The notes under the pieces are model-generated. The model did no database searches and was not told the DNA's origin. It worked only from the letters and a program-made list of their open reading frames with translations. Source: a virus. Taken from it: DNA of 23,653 nucleotides. Of the stretch, positions 18,654-23,653 are shown in pieces. Position 1 is the stretch's first letter. Each line of letters begins with the position of its first letter. The translations under genes and the position numbers were made by a program. Location: positions 1-23,653 of the IMG/VR virus record IMGVR_UViG_3300024348_000255; one strand, 5' to 3'.

Positions 18654-19705
18654 TACTGTGGTCCAGCTGCAAATGTTATTGTGCCATTATTTAATTTTTT
18701 TGCTGTTTCACTATTATTAGAGTCATTTGGTATAACCATACCTGGGTCAACATTTACTGACATACCATCACCAATGGTTGGCATATTAACTGGTTTACCA
18801 ATATTTGTAATAGTAGGTAACCTACTATTAGTAGGTACTTGTACAAGCCCACTTTGTTGTTCTTGTAGTGATCTAAGAGTATCACCAACAGTAGTTCCTC
18901 CAATTTGTGGAGGTGTATACGATTGTGCTATAGTTGTATCTGATTGAGTTTGTTTATTTGTTCCTGATCTATTACCAATTGTGCTAGCAGTTGTATTACC
19001 AGTTTCTGCTTGTTGTCTTGCTGCCTGTTGAACATTAACACTATTTTCAGGTGCTGAACCTCCTAATGGATCAAAGTTAACATGCTCTGGTTGTATTGCT
19101 ACCTGCCACATCACTGGTTGACTGTCACTATAATCTAATCTATCGTACTGTACATTGTTTATCATACAATTATACATTGTAGTTGTTTTTCCACCCTGTG
19201 CTGTATCTTTTTGATGCACTCTTATTTCTTCAAACATAAATCTAGTGTCATGCGTAATTGATTCAGCACCAAATGGTTGACCTGCACCAGTGCTAAATTG
19301 TTCTTGTATTATATTATTTCCACTAAAATTCCTAGGGTCAAGCTGATGACCATGAAAATAATGCCCAGCATACGCCATCATTAAATGTAAAAATTGATTA
19401 TCTTTTGTATCATAAAAGGTAATACCAGCTGGTCCTGTTTCTAACCTAGTAGGGACATATCTAGGTCTGTTATATTGATTAAGTCTCTGAACACTGTAGT
19501 CAAAGTCTGGTAGACTTATACCTAACACTCTGTGAAACGTAAAAGACCTACCATAACTATCGTCAATTAATGGGATATTTTCGTTTAGTATAAACTCTAT
19601 ACTAAAGTTAAACTTCTGCCTTGGATATCTTAAGGTAACAGGGTCGTCTGAACCAAAATGATCTGCCGCAGCATTATAAAAGCCAGTATTAGAAGTTAAT
19701 CCCAT
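18653..19705 (-). CDS. Tail-tube-like paralogue (gp19/gp54-type fold)
   Basis: A 350-residue protein placed right after gp19. The first 215 residues have the layout of tail-tube proteins: FNFSIEFILN strand, ISLPDFDYSVQRLNQY loop region, ITFYDTKDNQFLHLMMAYAG, and late strands TTTMYNCMINNVQYDRLDYS and WQVAIQPEHVNFD. The last 135 residues are Gln/Thr/Asn-rich and low in complexity, probably disordered. In T4 the baseplate proteins gp48 and gp54 share the tube fold and start tube assembly, so this could be such an initiator or a minor tube component. The start has no clear ribosome site. Confidence 0.65.
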   Translation of the reverse strand: MGLTSNTGFYNAAADHFGSDDPVTLRYPRQKFNFSIEFILNENIPLIDDSYGRSFTFHRVLGISLPDFDYSVQRLNQYNRPRYVPTRLETGPAGITFYDTKDNQFLHLMMAYAGHYFHGHQLDPRNFSGNNIIQEQFSTGAGQPFGAESITHDTRFMFEEIRVHQKDTAQGGKTTTMYNCMINNVQYDRLDYSDSQPVMWQVAIQPEHVNFDPLGGSAPENSVNVQQAARQQAETGNTTASTIGNRSGTNKQTQSDTTIAQSYTPPQIGGTTVGDTLRSLQEQQSGLVQVPTNSRLPTITNIGKPVNMPTIGDGMSVNVDPGMVIPNDSNNSETAKKLNNGTITFAAGPQ

Positions 19706-19713
19706 ATTCTATA

Positions 19714-20319
19714 TTAACCCTGTGTACCAGCACCTGATGCATTACTTAATGTTTGATCAAGTGTTTCTCCAGTTAGTGTTGCATTACCTGCTGCATCATA
19801 AATTTCTGCATTGTCATAACGAATACTTACTGTTACTTGTACTTGTTCACTACTACCATAAGCCATATCGCCATAATTAATATTTTGGATATAGCAACCT
19901 GCTAATTCAAATTTGTCTAACACTCCTGGTGTTGGGCTTGCACCATCTAATGATTCAAGTGTAAATTGGAATTTATAAGCACTTCCTGAACGGCTTGCAC
20001 TTTGGTTTGCATGATCGACTTGCATATTTAATTGTTTGTTCATTTCTTTAATTACTACACTATCAACATCATCACGGAAGGTTACAGTAACCATATCCCA
20101 TGTGTGTTTTCCTGCTGCATAAATTCTACTATTGTAGGATTCAATAATTACATCTTCGTGTGTTAACGAAGGCCTAGTTGCGCTAATAACACTACGTGTA
20201 GGTGTACTGCTAAAAGCTGCCCCAATGAATGTCGCTCTAAAACGATATTGTAGTTTGGGCATTATTGTTGTGGTGCTACCTGCATTGTCTGGTACACCAA
20301 GTGTTGTGATAACTGCCAT
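19714..20319 (-). CDS. 19: Tail tube protein (gp19)
   Basis: A 201-residue tail tube subunit (T4 gp19 is 163). Recognisable parts are KLQYRFRATFIG, the region around VIIESYNSRIYAAGKHTW, VTFRDDVDSVV, and the closing strands CYIQNINYGDMAYGSSEQVQ and VTVSIRYDNAEI. It forms the inner channel of the contractile tail. The extra length is a Ser/Thr/Gly-rich C-terminal tail. The ribosome site AAGGAG is excellent, and an AATAAATA late element lies upstream (20348-20355) after a strong terminator, so it is a separate late transcript from gp18. Confidence 0.93.
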   Translation of the reverse strand: MAVITTLGVPDNAGSTTTIMPKLQYRFRATFIGAAFSSTPTRSVISATRPSLTHEDVIIESYNSRIYAAGKHTWDMVTVTFRDDVDSVVIKEMNKQLNMQVDHANQSASRSGSAYKFQFTLESLDGASPTPGVLDKFELAGCYIQNINYGDMAYGSSEQVQVTVSIRYDNAEIYDAAGNATLTGETLDQTLSNASGAGTQG

Positions 20320-20347
20320 CGAATTTCTCCTTTATACCGGCTGTTAG

Positions 20348-20355
20348 TATTTATT
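20348..20355 (-). promoter_or_regulatory. Late-type promoter AATAAATA of gp19
   Basis: AATAAATA lies between the gp18 terminator and the gp19 ribosome site, giving a leader of about 23 bases. Confidence 0.6.
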
Positions 20356-20365
20356 AAAACCTGCT

Positions 20366-20395
20366 CAAAAAAATAGGCCCAATAAAGGACCTATT
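20366..20395 (-). terminator. Rho-independent terminator after gp18
   Basis: AATAGGTCC (20387-20395) and GGGCCTATT (20372-20380) form a 9-bp stem (one G-U pair) with loop TTTATT, followed by a run of seven T residues on the minus strand. This is the clearest terminator in the window. Confidence 0.92.
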
Positions 20396-20415
20396 AAGTA
20401 TTATGTTAATTTTAT

Positions 20416-22908
20416 TTAGTTAGTAGTGGCTAATGTGCCAGTATTAACTAATCTAATTGGAATATAGATGAATTCTGCTGCTTTTGAAGGTTCAATTGCA
20501 ACATCAACGTAAAATTCATTACGATCAATTCTTGCTGGTGTGTTATTACTTGTATCACAAACAACTGCAAAATCTGTAAGTCCACGTCTGCTTAAAATGT
20601 CTGCGAGGAATCTTTCAAATGCAATCTTTGCTCTTGCTCTTGTTTGTTCATCATTAATCTCAAACAAGAACGGACGTCCTAGTTCATCAAATCTGTCACG
20701 CAAGTATGCAACTAATCTAGCAACATTAACTCTATCTAATGCACTAGTTCCAGCATGTAAAGTTTTCTGTCCAAATACTATTGTGCCTTGTCCAGGGAAA
20801 GTTGTGATTGGATTTAGCTTTGCTGTATACATTGCATCACGCTGTCCTTGTGTAAGGCTAATTGCTTTAAATTCGCCTTCAGTTGTTAAGTATCCAACAC
20901 TAGTAGCATTTTGTACCACACCACGTGTTAGTCCAGCTGGTGCAAACCATTGGAAACTAATATTATCGTTATATGCAAATGTATATAATGCCATATGACT
21001 TGGTGGTACCATTACTGATGCACCAGTTGATGGCAATGTAGAACTGCCAGATGGGTAATAAACTGCACTATATGTATTATTAGTTACCAGACCATCTTCA
21101 CCGTTTTCTGATGCACTTCCTGTATTATTAGTCCAATTAATAACATCTGTTGGACTCTTACGCATTGGTGAGTCAACAATAATAAATGCAGTTTCGCCTC
21201 TATCACTATTAAGTGTAACCATTTCATCAACTAGTTCAGGATAGTTAGGTGCTGCAATTAAACTAAATGCATTACTTGGATCTCTAAGATCTGCACCTGC
21301 TGCCACTGCCTGCATTGCAGTTGCAATAACACCACGTTGGGCATATCTACCAAAACGTCCGCTACCATCTGCATGATTGCTTGCACCATTTCTCCATGCT
21401 GTACCGTTCCATTTACGCACTGTGTTTTTACTCTGCCCCATATTAACAGCTACCATTCCATTTGGATACACTGCTGGGTTTGGACCGCCACTAATAACTG
21501 TAGCATTACCACTATTAGTAGCATCGCCTGATGCGTCTGTAATATCTGCAAACAATACGCCTGTTGTAGTTGTTTGATCTGTATTGTCATGTGAAATCCA
21601 TGCACTTCCGTTATAAACTTTGATGTGTGGATAAGCACGTTCGTTAGTTTGGTTTTCTGCTGCTAGTGATGTATCAACCCAAATATCATTTAGAGAAGCA
21701 CCTGTTGGAGCAGTTGAGCTATAAGTTGCTGACTTTGGTAAAAATTCACCTGCTGTAATTACATACAAATCTAACTTATCAATTGTATTATCAAACCAAT
21801 ATGTACCTGTAGCTAGTGTTCCAGTTGGTGTTGCAGCTTGTCCTAATACTGTAGTTGCTGTTAAATCGCCTACTGCACCCGCTGTTATAACTTCTCTAAT
21901 AACAACAGTAGCTTTGGTATTTGCTTGTTGGTCTAACAAATAAGCACCTACTGTAGCTGTGCTTGCGGATAATGCAGTTGTGCTTGAACCGTCTTGTGCT
22001 ACAAAATCACCAATGGCTCCTGCACCATCAGCTTGTGTAGTACTAATACCTTGTACTGTAGCTGTTGTAAATGCCGTGCCATTGTGTGTGCTTAGTGCTA
22101 GTGCTAAACCGTTGCCCGGGCGTGTTGTTTTAATCCAAACATCGTTAGCTGCTGGGCTTGAAGGAGCTGTGTAGTGAGGTGCATATGATACGCCAATTGC
22201 GCCTGTCATGTCTGTATCACTGTCCATTACTTCCCATGCGCCAGCTACACCATAAAAGTATTCAATACTCATTTGACGAGCTACACTTGTGCTTGTTTCG
22301 TTGTCAACATGAACAACAACTAGGAATGTTCCATCTGTTGCACCGCTTGCGGCTGTAGTTGGTGTATGTACATCACCGTCAACATCTGATCCATCGTCTA
22401 CGTTAATTTCAACTGCTGGTATTTTGTTTTCCCATTTGCTAGTTGTGCTGTTCCACTGATGGATACCATACTTACTTGCATCTGTGTCTAACCAAAGTGT
22501 GTTAGCAGTACTATACGCCACCGTTGGTGCAGTTGCACTATTTTCTAATTGTGCAAGATCAATATCTGCTCTTACAACAAATGCTTGGCTTCCTTGTCCA
22601 AGATAACTATATGCAGCTAACAGACCATATTCACTTGTTTCACTTCCTTGTGAAACTGTTGAGCCAACTGTGGTAAATGTTGGGTTTCCAAAAAATTGTG
22701 TTAATTCTCTTTGGCTAGTAACTTTCACTACTTCGCCAGCGGCTGTGGATTTAGTTTTTGCCGCAATATTATCTGCCGATCCGCCGGTTGGATCTGCTTT
22801 GTTTGATCTAGTAGCTAGAACTAATAGTGGTACAGTACCGGATCCTGGTGCACCATATGCACTCTCATCAACTACCGATACTTGTACGCCTGGTGACGTT
22901 AAGGCCAT
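20416..22908 (-). CDS. 18: Tail sheath protein (gp18) with large repeat-bearing insertion
   Basis: An 830-residue contractile sheath subunit; T4 gp18 is 659. The N-terminus (MALTSPGVQVSVVDESAYGA) and the C-terminal domain (LVAYLRDRFDELGRPFLFE, FERFLADILSRRGLTDFAV, VDVAIEPSKAAEFIYIPIRL) are typical. About residues 121-510 form an insertion, rich in Thr, Ala and Asn, with five related modules built on the pattern W-x-D-T followed by N-G-x-x-W (near 138, 258, 371, 410 and 487-505). This part should project from the sheath surface. AGGAG precedes the ATG. Confidence 0.93.
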   Translation of the reverse strand: MALTSPGVQVSVVDESAYGAPGSGTVPLLVLATRSNKADPTGGSADNIAAKTKSTAAGEVVKVTSQRELTQFFGNPTFTTVGSTVSQGSETSEYGLLAAYSYLGQGSQAFVVRADIDLAQLENSATAPTVAYSTANTLWLDTDASKYGIHQWNSTTSKWENKIPAVEINVDDGSDVDGDVHTPTTAASGATDGTFLVVVHVDNETSTSVARQMSIEYFYGVAGAWEVMDSDTDMTGAIGVSYAPHYTAPSSPAANDVWIKTTRPGNGLALALSTHNGTAFTTATVQGISTTQADGAGAIGDFVAQDGSSTTALSASTATVGAYLLDQQANTKATVVIREVITAGAVGDLTATTVLGQAATPTGTLATGTYWFDNTIDKLDLYVITAGEFLPKSATYSSTAPTGASLNDIWVDTSLAAENQTNERAYPHIKVYNGSAWISHDNTDQTTTTGVLFADITDASGDATNSGNATVISGGPNPAVYPNGMVAVNMGQSKNTVRKWNGTAWRNGASNHADGSGRFGRYAQRGVIATAMQAVAAGADLRDPSNAFSLIAAPNYPELVDEMVTLNSDRGETAFIIVDSPMRKSPTDVINWTNNTGSASENGEDGLVTNNTYSAVYYPSGSSTLPSTGASVMVPPSHMALYTFAYNDNISFQWFAPAGLTRGVVQNATSVGYLTTEGEFKAISLTQGQRDAMYTAKLNPITTFPGQGTIVFGQKTLHAGTSALDRVNVARLVAYLRDRFDELGRPFLFEINDEQTRARAKIAFERFLADILSRRGLTDFAVVCDTSNNTPARIDRNEFYVDVAIEPSKAAEFIYIPIRLVNTGTLATTN

Positions 22909-22995
22909 TTCATTACTCCTCTTTGTTTACATAATGTTATATGTATTTAACAAGATTGCCATTTATCCAGGGGGTTACGGTAGTTATCTTAGTAG

Positions 22996-23508
22996 TTAAC
23001 TAACACTATAAGAATCAATATGTGTCAATAATTGTCGTACATTAAATGCAAGATCATCTAATGTTCCATTATTATCAATAGTATGATCTGCCATCCATTG
23101 TTGTAAACTCATACTGTTTATACTTTCTGGTGGTAAATGATCACTACGGTCAACCCATATAACCTTATCAAATACGCCTGTATTCTGCATTGCAAAGAAT
23201 TCACGTTTGTTACGTAATCCACAATAGATATCATGTTCTTTAAATATTTCTCTTCCTAGAGATGCACCATCTTTTACATTATAGTTGCATATTGCATTAT
23301 ACCATTCTGCTCTGTGATTATGTCTATCAGCATAGCATTCTTCTTCATTTAAATAGTTATATTTGTTTTTTAAGTCATTATATATGAATAGTTTACTACA
23401 AAACTTACTACTACTTTCAAAAGTATAACCATACCGATCTCTCAGTATTTCACAAACTGTATCTTTGCCATGACGTCCATGGCCTATTACAAGTAATTTT
23501 AATTTCAT
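22996..23508 (-). CDS. Deoxynucleoside monophosphate kinase-like protein (gp1 type)
   Basis: A 170-residue P-loop kinase. GHGRHGKDT (residues 9-17) is the nucleotide-binding loop, in the GxxxxGKD form of phage dNMP kinases. Further conserved segments are ESSSKFCSKL, ADRHNHRAEWYNAICNYN, the GLRNKREFFAM region and KVIWVDRS. In T4, gp1 phosphorylates dNMPs (including hydroxymethyl-dCMP) to supply DNA synthesis. The substrate here cannot be read from sequence. Its promoter (23514-23542) puts transcription start at the ATG and no ribosome site is visible. Confidence 0.82.
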   Translation of the reverse strand: MKLKLLVIGHGRHGKDTVCEILRDRYGYTFESSSKFCSKLFIYNDLKNKYNYLNEEECYADRHNHRAEWYNAICNYNVKDGASLGREIFKEHDIYCGLRNKREFFAMQNTGVFDKVIWVDRSDHLPPESINSMSLQQWMADHTIDNNGTLDDLAFNVRQLLTHIDSYSVS

Positions 23509-23513
23509 AATTT

Positions 23514-23542
23514 ATGATAACAGATTTATATACAAATGTCAA
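23514..23542 (-). promoter_or_regulatory. Early promoter of the dNMP kinase gene
   Basis: -35 TTGACA at 23537-23542, 17-base spacer, -10 TATCAT at 23514-23519. The predicted start coincides with the ATG (23507-23508), so the message would be leaderless. The -35 starts on the base after the stop codon of the upstream Cys-rich gene. Confidence 0.75.
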
Positions 23543-23653
23543 CTAAGATTTTGTTTTGCAATCACAGTGTCCGCATACATCATTTACACAATCAGGACAA
23601 TTTACTTTGTCACAATGACAAGCGTGTCCACATTTTGTACAAGTTTTTGTATG
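23543..23653 (-). CDS. Cys/His-rich metal-binding protein, C-terminal 36 codons only
   Basis: The frame is open at the right window edge, so the start is not seen. The visible 36 residues contain nine Cys and three His, in pairs TCTKCGHACHC, NCPDC and VCGHCDC, enough for two to three zinc or other metal sites. It does not match a family I can name. Its stop TAG is immediately followed by the -35 of the dNMP kinase promoter. It shares the CPxC theme with the 24-aa zinc ribbon at 6386-6460. Confidence 0.65.
   Translation of the reverse strand, partial: HTKTCTKCGHACHCDKVNCPDCVNDVCGHCDCKTKS

Noticed and set aside
20540-20998. 152-codon plus-strand frame opposite the sheath gene
   Set aside because: It is antisense to the conserved C-terminal domain of gp18 and has no promoter or ribosome site.
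22925-22962. An 11-codon frame (MAILLNTYNIM) upstream of gp18
   Set aside because: Too short, with no motif or ribosome site; a frame of this length is expected by chance.

Overview
The window is a stretch of a T4-type myovirus genome from a low-GC, probably marine host. The evidence is a set of recognisable T4-superfamily genes: uvsX, gp32-type single-strand binding protein, large and small terminase (gp17, gp16), gp4 head-completion nuclease, tail sheath gp18, tail tube gp19, a gp1-type dNMP kinase, and the first codons of a probable uvsW helicase. Promoters of the T4 late type (xATAAATA) and clean sigma70-type early promoters are also present. Small accessory enzymes (RpiB, a GmhB-like HAD phosphatase, a 2OG-Fe(II) oxygenase, a YbaN-like membrane protein) and a tRNA cluster fit the large marine cyanophage/pelagiphage-like myoviruses. 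The host cannot be named from the sequence. Apart from one HNH endonuclease gene, everything is on the minus strand, so transcription runs from high to low coordinates.

Right part (23653 to about 13700) is the virion and packaging block: the end of a Cys-rich metal-binding protein, dNMP kinase, tail sheath with a large repeat-bearing insertion, a strong terminator, tail tube, a tube-like paralogue, gp4, a small membrane-anchored protein, gp16, a conserved protein, a very acidic protein with DnaJ-type CxxCxGxG motifs, a small acidic protein, a terminator, and gp17.

Middle part (13716 to about 8690) is the replication/recombination block: a large unrecognised protein, gp32 with a repeat-containing leader, uvsX, three small overlapping genes (one a UvsY-like candidate), and rpiB. 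It continues with a small HExxH metallopeptidase, an acidic small protein and an SGNH hydrolase whose end overlaps a tRNA.

Left part (7093 to 1) holds six tRNAs (Arg-UCU, Met-CAU, Trp-CCA, Ser-ACU, Leu-UAA, Thr-UGU), all with encoded CCA. A 190-base structured gap and a 24-codon zinc-ribbon gene are interspersed with them. Then come small conserved phage genes, the HAD phosphatase, the YbaN-like protein, the oppositely oriented HNH gene, several genes behind individual early promoters, an AAA ATPase and the start of uvsW. Most genes are packed with 1-14 base overlaps, which implies translational coupling. Two early promoters here share a 20-base palindrome in exactly the same position between -35 and -10, and two others place the predicted transcription start on the ATG.

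The most unusual observations are the in-register operator-like palindromes, the predicted leaderless early genes, the Ser tRNA with an A34 (ACU) anticodon, the unexplained structured RNA inside the tRNA cluster, two genes too short for routine ORF calling (a 24-aa zinc ribbon and a 47-aa tail-anchored protein), and the acidic CxxC-rich protein in the packaging block.
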